A stretch of DNA of 64,000 bases from assembly GCF_002007105.1 (NCBI RefSeq), contig NZ_MVBC01000009.1:124001-188000 (forward strand), in the 5' to 3' direction. Shown in pieces: positions 14,868 to 23,113 of the stretch (the first letter of the stretch is position 1; each line of letters begins with the position of its first letter). The position numbers and the translations under genes were made by a program. The notes under the pieces were generated by a model, which saw nothing but the letters and a program-made list of their open reading frames with translations, ran no database searches and had not been told where the DNA came from. The DNA comes from Hymenobacter sp. CRA2. GTDB lineage: Bacteria; Bacteroidota; Bacteroidia; Cytophagales; Hymenobacteraceae.

Positions 14868-17800
14868 TTACTGGCGCACGATGCGGCGCGTGTCGGTGCC
14901 GCCCTCCGTAACGGCGCGCAGCACGTACACGCCGGCGGGCAGCTGGCGCAGATCAAGCGCCTGCCGCGTGGTGCCCGCTGCCACAGTGCGGCGCGCTACC
15001 ACCTGGCCCACGGCGTTGAGCACGGTCAGCTCCACGGCTTTGTGGTAGCCGCTCAGCTCCAGCGTGAGCTGGCCATCGGGCGTGGGGTTGGGGTACACCG
15101 TCAGCGAGGAGCTGGCCAGCGGCTTGCTGGTGGCCGTCACCGTCAGCGTAACCGACGCCTGCGAGGCGCAGCCGCCAGCGCCCGTCACCACTACGGTGTA
15201 GGCGCCGGGTTGCGTGTTGCCGTTGGCCGTGTAGGTCTGGCCCGTAGCGCCGCTGATGGCCGTACCATTCAGGTACCACTGATTACCCGTAGCCGACGAG
15301 CTGGTCACGACTACCACGCCGGGCGTGGTATAGGCTACGCTCACCGTCGGCCGTACCGGTGTTGGGTTAATCGTTACCGTGGCGGTGCTCGTCACGGCGG
15401 CGCACGCGCCGCTGGCGGCCACCGTGTTGGTCACGGTGTAGGTACCAGCGGTGGAAGTGCTCAGGTTGATGGCACCCGTAGCAGCGTCAATGGTCAATCC
15501 TGTGGTCGAGGAGAAGGCACCAGCCGTGGCACCCGTAGTCAGCGCAGGCGTTACCGTGCCGGTGGTGCCCGCGCAGTAAGAGGCAGTGGCCGGGTAGCTG
15601 AAACCAGCCGTAGCCGGCGCCGTGATGGTTACGGTAAACGTGCCCGTAACGGCCGCGCACGCGCCGCTGGCCGCTACCGTATTCGTCACGGTGTAAGTGC
15701 CCGGCGTGCTCAGGCTCGGCGAGATGATGCCGGTCAGCGCGTTGATGACCAGGCCCGAAGTCGAGGAGAACATGCCGGTGCTGGCGCCCGACGCCATGAC
15801 CGGTGCCACAGCGGTAATCTGCGAGGTGCAGTAGCTGGCACTGGGGTAGCTCAAGCCGGCCGTAGCGGGGGCCGTGATGGTCACCGTGGCCGTGCTGCTG
15901 CAGGTAGCACCGGCGGTGTAGGTCACGGTGTAGGTGCCGGGCGTCGAGGCGGCCAGGTTGATGGCGCCCGTGGTGGCATCCAGAGTCAGGCCCGTGGTCG
16001 AGGCGAAGGTACCGCCCGTGGTGCCCGTTACCGTGGGCGTGGGGTTGGTGCCTGATTGACAGAACGCGGCGGGCGCGTAGCTGAAGGCAGCGTTGCAGGC
16101 CACCGGCGTTACGTCCTCGCCCTTGAACATCACGTCCTTGAGCAGGGCGTAGCGGCCCGGGCTGCTGGTGCCCGCACCGAAGTACACGCGTACCGTCAGC
16201 GTTTGGCCTGCGGTCAGGGTGAGGCCGCTGGTGCCGGTGCTCAACGGGAAACGGTACACCGTGGTGGGTCCGCCGGTCTGGTTGTTCAGAATGACGGGCG
16301 CATTGAAGGCGCCGTAGTTGGCGGCCGGCAGAGAAGCCGAACCGACTTTGCCGCCCGTGGGAATGTTGGTGGAGTCAGCCGTGGTGAAGCCCGTGAGCGA
16401 GGTCACCAGCGCCATGCGGCCGTTGGAAGAGTTGTAGAAGGCGGCCGTCATCTGCAGCGTATCGAGGCGCAGCGTGCGCCCGGCCGCGGCCGTGATGGTA
16501 AACTGCTCGTAGAAGCGGCGGTCGAGGCTGGCGCCCACCGTTACCGGGGCCGCCGGCGTGGCCGCCGTCGACCAGGAGCCGGCCGCAATCGGGGCCGAGG
16601 CCTGCCCGAACTTGCTGGAGTAGCCGCGGATGGCCGCTACCGTGGAAGCATCCGATACGGCCAGACGGTGCAACAAGGTGGTGCTGGGCACTACGCCCGC
16701 CGCGCGCACGGCGGCGCTGTCCTGGGCCGACAGCTTGAAGGGCCACCACTGCAGCGGCGCCGTCACCACCTGCATGGCATTGGTCTTGGTGCCCGTCACA
16801 GTTACTGCTACGGCGGTAGCGCCAGCGCTGGTGTGGGTGATATCACCGGAGTAGGTCCCGACGGCGGCGGCATTCAGCCGCACGCTGATGGTGGTAGCGC
16901 CCAGCGTGTTGTTGGCCGGCGTCAGCACCAGCGGGGCGGCGCTGGTGTACCAGTTCGTGCCGTTGTTGGCCGATACTTCGTAGCCCGCGGGCGGCGTCAC
17001 GGTCACGTTGTCGGTCAGGTTCACGCCCGACAACGTGTAGGTCTGCACGGCCGAAGCCCCCACCTGATACTGGGCAAATGCCCCCAGGCTGGCCGGAGCC
17101 GTAACGGTGGGCACGCTCGATACCTGAATAGTTTCGGTGGTGTGCGTGGTCAGGCCGTTTTTGGAGGCACGCAGGTAGTAGTAATACGCCGTGCCGGCGG
17201 CCGGCAGCGCGTCGGTGGTCTGGAAGTTGACGAGCGAGTCGGTGGCAGCCGTCGTCTCGTAGACTTTGCTGAAAGTTGTGTTATCCGAGGAGCGGAACAG
17301 CTCGTACTTGATCTGCTCCATGGCCCAGCTGATGTTCCAGCTGATGCTGCTCTGCGAAGCGCCCTTCACGGCGCGGAAGTTCGATACGGCAATGTCCGGC
17401 GTGGTCGTGGTGCAGAAGCCCGTGGCCACGGCGCAGGGGTCCCAGGTGCCGAAGAGGTTGGTGCGCGAATACGCCACCGTATCGGCCGCCGCCAGCTGCC
17501 GCGACCAGCTCACGCGCTGCGTGGTGGGCATCAGGTTGCCGCTGAAGTATTTGCTCTGGAATTCGGCGTAGGTAATCAGGCTGGTGTTGGTGCCCGCGTC
17601 CCAGGTTGTCCATCCGGCCGGCTGCAGCAGCCCCGCGCCCACCGTGCTGCTGATGAACACGGTTTTGTTGGCCGCCAGCGGCGAGGAGCCGGTGGAGTTT
17701 TGCCAGGGCCGGCCCAGGAAATACTGCGTGCCGCCGGTATTGGCCGGCAGCTTGGTTTTCTTGAACACGTAGCCGAAAGTCTGGCCTGCGGGCGTGTTGG

Positions 17801-18452
17801 CGGCGGTGATAAACGAGCTGCCGGTGCTGGTACGCGCCTTGGCGTACACCACGCAGTTCTCAAACAAGGCCACCGACGAGCCGAAGATGAAGTCGACGTT
17901 GCCGTCGATGTAGCAGTCCTTGAAGTAGTGGCGCGGCGTACCGTTGCCCTTGGTGTACACCGTATCCTGGTTGCCCAGGAAGCGGCAGTTCTTAAACGCT
18001 GCGCGGTCGGCATTCACCAGCACCGCCACGGCCTGCGAGCCGTCGCCGAAGGAGTTTTCGAAGGTGATGTTCAGGGCCGAAAAGTCGTCGGCGCTGATGC
18101 TGAAGCTGGCCGAGTTCTGCGTGCCCAGCGTGCCGCCGCCCTGCGCCGGCGTGCTAGCGCCGTCGTCGTAGGTCAGAATGGTGTTGGCCACGCTCTCCCC
18201 TACGAGTTGCAGGAAGGGCTTGGAGCTGGGCACGGAGATTTTCTCCTTGTAGCGGCCGTTCTTGATGAAGATGGTGTAGGTCGCGGTGCGCCCAGAAGGC
18301 GCCGCGTTGATGGCAGCCTGCACCGTGGTAAAGTTGCCGCTGCCGTCTTTGGCCACCACCGCATCGTAGGCGAAGGCGCGGCCGCCGAGCAAGCTCAGCA
18401 GCATCAGACAACAAAGGGTGAGCCAGGCTCGGGGGGTAAACAAGTGGGGCAT
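14868..18452 (-). CDS. Modular secreted pectinesterase with T9SS sorting domain
   Basis: The 1194-residue protein begins with a signal peptide (1-29) and a CE8 pectin methylesterase domain (about 30-320). Motifs are LGNQDTVY with catalytic Asp163, YIDGNVDFIFG with Asp187, and LGRPW with Arg248 and Trp250. It hydrolyses methyl esters of polygalacturonate outside the cell. A fibronectin-III-like region (about 355-440), a further beta region, three Cys-containing Ig-like repeats of about 75-80 residues and one more Ig-like module follow. The last 80 residues (VYPNPTPDGQLTLEL ... AGVYVLRAV) are a T9SS type A sorting domain. It follows the pectate lyase gene on the same strand, across a small terminator. 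Confidence 0.92.
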   Translation of the reverse strand: MPHLFTPRAWLTLCCLMLLSLLGGRAFAYDAVVAKDGSGNFTTVQAAINAAPSGRTATYTIFIKNGRYKEKISVPSSKPFLQLVGESVANTILTYDDGASTPAQGGGTLGTQNSASFSISADDFSALNITFENSFGDGSQAVAVLVNADRAAFKNCRFLGNQDTVYTKGNGTPRHYFKDCYIDGNVDFIFGSSVALFENCVVYAKARTSTGSSFITAANTPAGQTFGYVFKKTKLPANTGGTQYFLGRPWQNSTGSSPLAANKTVFISSTVGAGLLQPAGWTTWDAGTNTSLITYAEFQSKYFSGNLMPTTQRVSWSRQLAAADTVAYSRTNLFGTWDPCAVATGFCTTTTPDIAVSNFRAVKGASQSSISWNISWAMEQIKYELFRSSDNTTFSKVYETTAATDSLVNFQTTDALPAAGTAYYYYLRASKNGLTTHTTETIQVSSVPTVTAPASLGAFAQYQVGASAVQTYTLSGVNLTDNVTVTPPAGYEVSANNGTNWYTSAAPLVLTPANNTLGATTISVRLNAAAVGTYSGDITHTSAGATAVAVTVTGTKTNAMQVVTAPLQWWPFKLSAQDSAAVRAAGVVPSTTLLHRLAVSDASTVAAIRGYSSKFGQASAPIAAGSWSTAATPAAPVTVGASLDRRFYEQFTITAAAGRTLRLDTLQMTAAFYNSSNGRMALVTSLTGFTTADSTNIPTGGKVGSASLPAANYGAFNAPVILNNQTGGPTTVYRFPLSTGTSGLTLTAGQTLTVRVYFGAGTSSPGRYALLKDVMFKGEDVTPVACNAAFSYAPAAFCQSGTNPTPTVTGTTGGTFASTTGLTLDATTGAINLAASTPGTYTVTYTAGATCSSTATVTITAPATAGLSYPSASYCTSQITAVAPVMASGASTGMFSSTSGLVINALTGIISPSLSTPGTYTVTNTVAASGACAAVTGTFTVTITAPATAGFSYPATASYCAGTTGTVTPALTTGATAGAFSSTTGLTIDAATGAINLSTSTAGTYTVTNTVAASGACAAVTSTATVTINPTPVRPTVSVAYTTPGVVVVTSSSATGNQWYLNGTAISGATGQTYTANGNTQPGAYTVVVTGAGGCASQASVTLTVTATSKPLASSSLTVYPNPTPDGQLTLELSGYHKAVELTVLNAVGQVVARRTVAAGTTRQALDLRQLPAGVYVLRAVTEGGTDTRRIVRQ
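15360..16085 (-). repeat. Three tandem Ig-like repeats inside the pectinesterase gene
   Basis: Three consecutive units of roughly 75-80 codons encode (F/L)SYP...YC ... GTYTVT(N/Y)T... C... VTIT. The last two share VTNTVAASGACAAVT exactly, and the DNA is also close (15392-15435 against 15646-15690), which points to recent duplication or recombination. Confidence 0.7.
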
Positions 18453-18494
18453 AGAGTGGGAATGAGTAGTGGGAAAGCGGAAGCAGAGTAAAGA

Positions 18495-18519
18495 GGGCGG
18501 CAGTGAATTACTGCCGCCC
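18495..18519 (-). terminator. Hairpin at the end of the pectate lyase gene
   Basis: The 10-bp arms 18495-18504 and 18510-18519 enclose a 5-nt loop, and the right arm lies inside the last codons. The minus strand then reads TCTTTACT. It may weakly terminate or attenuate transcription before the pectinesterase gene. Confidence 0.55.
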
Positions 18520-20256
18520 GATGCGCGTGGTCAAGTGCGTGGCCCCGTCGGCGTAGCGCAGCAGGTAGCTGCCCGGTGCCAGCGTAGCCGTCGAGAGCTG
18601 CGTTTCCACGGTGCCGGGCGTTACGGCCACGGTGTGCACCACCTGGCCCAGGGAGTTGTACACCTGCACCAGGGCGCCGCGCTGCGCTGCCGGGTGCACC
18701 AGCGTCAGCTGATCGGAGGTTGGGTTCGGGTAAGCCTGTAGCGCGGCCACGGCGGGCGTGGCGGCGGGCGTAGCGGCCAGCACCACGGCGCTGGTCAGGC
18801 TGTTGAGGTACTCTTCCAGCGCGGTGTAGCCCGAGGACCCGCGGGTGGCGCGGTCAGCAGCGTTGTTAGGGTCCAGGCCACGAGCCGTTTCCCAGGTGTC
18901 GGGCATGCCGTCGTGGTCGGTGTCGGTGGGCGCGGGCAGTGAGTTCAGCACCGGCCAGGCGGCCTGCGAGGTGCTGTAGGGCGTGCCGTGCGCGTAGCCG
19001 CCCTGCACGTCGATGAGGCTGCCGGTGCGGTTTATCACGTCCTGCACGATGCGCTGGTCCAGCGCATCACGCGTGGGAAGCACGCAGCCGGCGCGCTGTA
19101 GCACGGCGGTGTAGGCATCCTGCGCGCTCTGGGTGTTGATAGCGGGCAGCGGGAAGGGCGCCGTCACTTTGGCTACGGCCGTGTCGGCCCGGGTGCCGCC
19201 ATTCATCACCACGCCCAGCCAGTTGCGGTTGGTCACGGCAGGCGAGCTTTCCACGTAGTTGCCGGCGAGGTAAAACTTGCCGTAGGGCAGCACCGGCGAG
19301 GAATTTTGCTTGTAGGGCGTCAGCACTTCGGCGCGCACCGGCACCCCGCCCGACGAGCCCGTGCCCGTGTTCGGGCCGTACTTGTAGTAGTTGTTGACGA
19401 TGTTGTAATTGCCGCCCTCGCCGCCGTTCACGTTGTAGCTGGCCCAGTTGTAGACGACGTTGTTGCGGAAGTCGGCGTTTTCCTGGCCGGCGGTGTTGGG
19501 CGAGAGGTTGCGGCTGCCGTCGAAGCGGGGCATGCGGCCGCGCATGTGGGCCAGCAGATTGTGATGAAACGAAGCCGTGCGCCCACCCCAGATGCCGCCG
19601 TAGGCGTGCCGCTCGTAGTCGGAGTCGCCCGTTTCGAAGTGGTAGGAGTAGTCCAGCGGCTCGCTGATGATGTTCCACTGCAGCGTGGTGCTGTCGCCGC
19701 GGTACACTGTGCACGCCTCGTCCGACGACCAGCTCATCGTGCAGTGGTCCACCATGATGTTTTTGCGGCCCAGCCCGCCGAAGGCGTCGCCGTCGCCGCT
19801 GCCGTTCACCTTGCCTTTGTCCTGGTTTTTGTCGCCCAGGCGGCAGCGGATGAAGCGAATGATGACGTTGTCGGCGCTGACGGTAACCGGGAAATCAGCC
19901 AGGCAGATACCGTCGCCGGGCGCCGTCTGGCCGGCAATGGTGGTATTGGCCCGCGTGATGCGCAGCTCGGAAGTCAAGTGAATGGTACCGGACACCCGAA
20001 ACACCACCGTGCGGTACGCAGCGGCCGTGGTCAGGGCGTAACGCAGGGAGCCGGGCTGGCCGTCGTCGTTGAGGTCGGTGACTTCAAATACCGTGGTAGG
20101 CGTGGTGGCCGTGCCGCGGCCCCCGGAAGTAAACCGGCCGGCACCTTCGGCACCGGGAAACGAAATCAACTGTGCCTGGGCACCGGCGGTCAGCAACAGA
20201 AAGGATGCTGCCAGAGCGCCATGCCGGGCAACGCGAGCCAGGTAAAAAGAGGCCAT
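18508..20256 (-). CDS. Secreted pectate lyase (PL1-like) with T9SS sorting domain
   Basis: The 582-residue protein has a signal peptide ending near AGAQAQ, then a right-handed beta-helix lyase domain: FPGAEGAGRFTSGGRG, TTVFEVTDLNDDGQPGSLRYAL, FRVSGTIHL, NTTIAGQTAPGDGI, IIRFIRCRLGDKN, DHCTMSWSSDEACTVY and HHNLLAHMRGRMPRFDG. This matches Bacteroidota family 1 pectate lyases, which cleave polygalacturonate by beta-elimination with calcium. A Ca-binding loop DTDHDGMPDTWE precedes a T9SS sorting domain (AYPNPTSDQLTL to the end). With the adjacent pectinesterase it makes a sensible de-esterify-then-cleave pair. No SusCD pair or sugar kinase is nearby. Confidence 0.9.
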   Translation of the reverse strand: MASFYLARVARHGALAASFLLLTAGAQAQLISFPGAEGAGRFTSGGRGTATTPTTVFEVTDLNDDGQPGSLRYALTTAAAYRTVVFRVSGTIHLTSELRITRANTTIAGQTAPGDGICLADFPVTVSADNVIIRFIRCRLGDKNQDKGKVNGSGDGDAFGGLGRKNIMVDHCTMSWSSDEACTVYRGDSTTLQWNIISEPLDYSYHFETGDSDYERHAYGGIWGGRTASFHHNLLAHMRGRMPRFDGSRNLSPNTAGQENADFRNNVVYNWASYNVNGGEGGNYNIVNNYYKYGPNTGTGSSGGVPVRAEVLTPYKQNSSPVLPYGKFYLAGNYVESSPAVTNRNWLGVVMNGGTRADTAVAKVTAPFPLPAINTQSAQDAYTAVLQRAGCVLPTRDALDQRIVQDVINRTGSLIDVQGGYAHGTPYSTSQAAWPVLNSLPAPTDTDHDGMPDTWETARGLDPNNAADRATRGSSGYTALEEYLNSLTSAVVLAATPAATPAVAALQAYPNPTSDQLTLVHPAAQRGALVQVYNSLGQVVHTVAVTPGTVETQLSTATLAPGSYLLRYADGATHLTTRIGRQ

Positions 20257-20406
20257 AAAGGGGTAAGCAGTTGGGTGGGAATCCTTTCGGCAATGTGCTT
20301 GCCGGTCAGAGGGCTACCCCCTGCCGGCAGCGCACAATAAGCCGAACGTCCACGATGTTAGGCGGTTCCCGCTCCGCTTCTGGCTTCCTTCCTATTCTTT
20401 ATTTGT

Positions 20407-20430
20407 GCAAACGTTGTCGGCAACGTTGCC
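20407..20430. promoter_or_regulatory. Tandem LacI-type operator candidates
   Basis: Two 12-bp units abut head to tail: GCAAACGTTGTC (20407-20418) and the perfect palindrome GGCAACGTTGCC (20419-20430). Palindromes centred on ACGT/CG with this make-up are typical of LacI-family operators. They lie about 150 bp upstream of the pectate lyase start. No LacI regulator is in the window, so this is a pattern call. Confidence 0.4.
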
Positions 20431-20499
20431 GGAAACCATTCCCGCAGCGCCCTTTGCCAGCTTATTGAGGCTAGCAAACAGCGGCTTCGCCATCAACAA

Positions 20500-20529
20500 A
20501 AAAGCCCCCGCTGAACAGCGGGGGCTTTT
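20500..20529 (-). terminator. Intrinsic terminator of degP
   Basis: The 13-bp arms 20500-20512 and 20517-20529 enclose a GAAC loop, with A and T runs at the feet. It lies 22 bp beyond the degP stop. Confidence 0.85.
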
Positions 20530-20550
20530 GCTTGCGCAGAGCTAGTCCAA

Positions 20551-22056
20551 TTAGTCGGCCTGCCCGATGGGGTAGTACGCCTTGCGGCCGTCGGGGTACA
20601 CGCCTTCTACCAGCGCGCCCTGGCTTTGCTTGGCGGCCTCCAGGTAACGCTTCACGTCCTGGGGCTTGCTCACCTTGTTCTTGTCGATGCGGGTGATGAT
20701 GAACCCGTCGCCGATGCCGGTTTCGCGGAAGTTGGAGCTGCGCACGTCGCTGATTTTGGCGCCGCCGTCGAGGTCCAGCTTGTTCATTTCCTGCCGGCTC
20801 AGCGGCGCAAACTTGGCGCCTTCGTACTCGATGGCCGCGGCCGTTTCCTCGCGCACAATATCGGTAGTACCCGAGGCGTTACGCAGCGTAGCGCTGGCCG
20901 TGCGGCGGTCGTCGCCGCGCAGGTAGCTCACCTTAATCTTGTCGCCGGGGCGGAAGCGGGCCACCTGCTCCTGCAGCTGCGAGGAGGTGTTCACCTTCAC
21001 CCCGTTGATTTCGGTGATGATGTCGCCTTCCTTCAGGCCGGCTTCGGCGGCGGCGCTGGTTTTGCCCATGCCCACCACGTACACGCCATCCAGCGTCTTG
21101 AGCTTCTTCTCCGAGGCCAGTGTGGCGTCCACTTCGCGGATGTTCACGCCCAGCAGGGCGCGCTGCACTACTTTATACTTCAGCAGGTCGTCGATTACCT
21201 TGCTCACGATGGAGGAGGGCACCGCAAACGAGTAGCCTTCAAACGAGCCCGTGTGCGAAGCAATGGCCGAGTTGATGCCGATCAGGTCCCCGTTCAGGTT
21301 CACCAGGGCACCGCCCGAGTTGCCGGGGTTCACCACCGCGTCGGTCTGCAGAAACGACTCAATACCCATGCGGTCCTCGCGGGCCAAGATGTTGATATTA
21401 CGCCCCTTGGCGGAAATGATGCCGGCCGTAACGGTCGAGTTCAGGTTGAAGGGGTTGCCCACGGCCAGTACCCACTCCCCTACTTTCACGTTGTCGGAGT
21501 TGCCGTAACGCACGTAGGGCAGGTTGTCGGCATTGACCTTCAGCAGGGCCAGGTCGGTGGTGGGGTCGGCGCCCACCAGCGTCGCGGAGTACTTGCGCTT
21601 GTCGTCGAGCACGACCTCAATCTTGTCGGCCTTGTCGATAACGTGGTTGTTGGTGACGATGTAGCCGTTGGCGGCGATAATCACCCCCGAGCCCGAGCCT
21701 ACCTGCGGCCCCGACTGCTGCCGGCGCATGCCGCCATCGAAGTCGTCGCCGAAGAACTGGCGTAAGAACGGGTCCATGCGAATCTGGTCGTTCTGCGCCA
21801 TTTTCGGCGCGTATTCGGTCATTACGTGCACTACGGCCGGCGTCACGGCCGATGCGGCGGCCACGAAGTTCAAGCCCTCAGGCACGTTGTAAGTAGAGTT
21901 ACGCAGCGCGCTGGTGTAACGCACGTTGGGGTCGGCGGCCACGGCCTGCGGCGCATCGGTGCGCGCGGGTTCCAGCAGCTTGTACCCTCCCACGGCCACG
22001 CTCCCGCCCAGTACGGCGGAGCCAAGGAGGCCGAGCATCATTTGTTTGGCTTGCAT
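20551..22056 (-). CDS. degP: Do-family periplasmic serine endopeptidase
   Basis: DegP/HtrA-type proteases degrade or refold damaged envelope proteins in the periplasm. The 501-residue protein has an N-terminal hydrophobic segment (LLGSAVLGGSVAVGGYKLL), a trypsin-like domain with His in TNNHVID, Asp in DPTTDLALLKV and Ser in NPGNSGGAL, then two PDZ domains (about 290-380 and 400-500; GVYVVGMGKTSAAAEAGLKEGD and GDGFIITRIDKNKVSKPQD). Length and order match the family. It stands as a single gene with its own terminator, upstream of Hsp20 in a protein-quality-control neighbourhood. Confidence 0.93.
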   Translation of the reverse strand: MQAKQMMLGLLGSAVLGGSVAVGGYKLLEPARTDAPQAVAADPNVRYTSALRNSTYNVPEGLNFVAAASAVTPAVVHVMTEYAPKMAQNDQIRMDPFLRQFFGDDFDGGMRRQQSGPQVGSGSGVIIAANGYIVTNNHVIDKADKIEVVLDDKRKYSATLVGADPTTDLALLKVNADNLPYVRYGNSDNVKVGEWVLAVGNPFNLNSTVTAGIISAKGRNINILAREDRMGIESFLQTDAVVNPGNSGGALVNLNGDLIGINSAIASHTGSFEGYSFAVPSSIVSKVIDDLLKYKVVQRALLGVNIREVDATLASEKKLKTLDGVYVVGMGKTSAAAEAGLKEGDIITEINGVKVNTSSQLQEQVARFRPGDKIKVSYLRGDDRRTASATLRNASGTTDIVREETAAAIEYEGAKFAPLSRQEMNKLDLDGGAKISDVRSSNFRETGIGDGFIITRIDKNKVSKPQDVKRYLEAAKQSQGALVEGVYPDGRKAYYPIGQAD

Positions 22057-22210
22057 GGGTATGATAAAGGAGAAAAGAGGTGTGAGACCGAGGTTAAAGT
22101 ACGAAGTCTTTCGTGAAGGTGCAATGAACCAACGCGGGCTTTAACGCTAGATACCCACTTGGCCATATACCGTTGCATCGCACGGCTAGTATAGCAACAC
22201 GCGCGCCAAC

Positions 22211-22241
22211 AAAAAAGGCACCACATAGAGGTGCCTTTTTT
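22211..22241 (-). terminator. Intrinsic terminator of hsp20
   Basis: The 12-bp arms 22211-22222 and 22230-22241 (AAAAAAGGCACC / GGTGCCTTTTTT) give T runs on both strands; it sits 17 bp beyond the hsp20 stop. Confidence 0.88.
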
Positions 22242-22258
22242 GCAGTCCGGACTGACAG

Positions 22259-22702
22259 CTAGCGCACTTCGATCAAGCGCTTGGCCGTCTTCTCGGTGTC
22301 GAAGGGGAGCGTCAGGCGCAACACCCCGTCGGTGAGGTTGGCCTCGATGGCGTTGTGGTTAACGTTGTCGGGCAGGCGGAATTTGCGCGAGAACGTGCCG
22401 TAGCTAGACTCAGCACGGCGCACTTTCACGGCGTTTTCGCCTTCCATGACGGGGGCTTTCCGCTCGCCGCTCACGGTGAGAGTGCCTTCGTGCACATCGA
22501 TGGTCAGCGCATCTTTGAGCACGCCCGGCAGCGTCAGTTGCAACTCAAAGCCGTTGGCGGTTTCGAGCACGTCGGCGGCGGGCAGGAAGCCGGTATTAGC
22601 GGCCGTGAAGCCGGGCAGGGTATCGTTAAACAACTGGTTGAACACAGCGTCGAAGGGACGTACAGCGCGGCGGGCCGGCAGGGTGTTGAACAAGGTTGCC
22701 AT
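22259..22702 (-). CDS. Hsp20 / alpha-crystallin family small heat-shock protein
   Basis: The 147-residue protein is an ATP-independent holdase that forms oligomers and binds unfolding proteins in the cytoplasm. It has a short N-terminal arm (ATLFNTLPARRAVRPFDAVF), the alpha-crystallin domain (about 42-140) with ANGFELQLTLPGVLKD, LTIDVHEGTLTVSGER and YGTFSRKFRLP, and the family motif ADLxDGVL as ANLTDGVLRLTLP. It ends with an I-x-V-like IEV. I chose the ATG at 22702; the frame remains open 117 bp upstream into AT-rich noncoding sequence. Heat control is expected but no CIRCE element was seen. Confidence 0.92.
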   Translation of the reverse strand: MATLFNTLPARRAVRPFDAVFNQLFNDTLPGFTAANTGFLPAADVLETANGFELQLTLPGVLKDALTIDVHEGTLTVSGERKAPVMEGENAVKVRRAESSYGTFSRKFRLPDNVNHNAIEANLTDGVLRLTLPFDTEKTAKRLIEVR

Positions 22703-23113
22703 GATGTTATTACGTTTGGTTGGTTTCGATTTCAGAGGAGGTCCTGCATTCAGCGGGACGACTACCCTATTATCAATTTCGTACCAATCACCAGAATAAG
22801 ACATAATGACACAAATCAATTAAACAACTGCTTAAATCAATTCATGCCTTCTGTCAAAAGCTCACATTAAAGCCCTACAGCAGTGTTTAAGCCACCAAAT
22901 AACAACTGACAAAATAACATTAAAAGCACTACAACACTCAACAATTGCCTGTCATCATCAAGTCGTTTAGGCGAATAATGATGCTTACATAAGATCCTAA
23001 TGTCCGGCTGGGCGTTGTCGCAGCATCCTATCCAGTTCCGTTGAACTGAAAGGTGCAGCGACAATGCCCAGCCGGACATTAGGATCAATTTGGGTAGCTT
23101 CTCAGCCCGCCGA
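22703..23113. other. AT-rich noncoding gap with a long palindrome
   Basis: This 411-bp gap between the start of hsp20 and the stop of the next minus-strand gene is clearly AT-richer than the rest of the window around 22790-22990. It should contain the hsp20 promoter. Its right part holds the 34-bp inverted repeat listed separately. No coding frame in it looks real. Confidence 0.6.
22993..23086. repeat. 34-bp inverted repeat (palindromic intergenic element)
   Basis: The arms 22993-23026 and 23053-23086 are reverse complements with two mismatches, around a 26-nt loop. Both ends read GATCCTAATGTCC inward. It lies 28 bp past the stop of the 23114-23926 gene but has no clear T-tract, so it looks more like a MITE-like or REP-like element than a plain terminator. 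Confidence 0.75.

Noticed and set aside
16056-18491. 811-codon plus-strand open frame
   Set aside because: It is the antisense of the pectinesterase gene. GC-rich codon use opens the opposite strand. The reading is Gly/Arg/His-rich without any domain.
22993-23086. Palindrome considered as an insertion-sequence remnant
   Set aside because: No transposase fragment or target duplication was seen, so only an inverted repeat is claimed.
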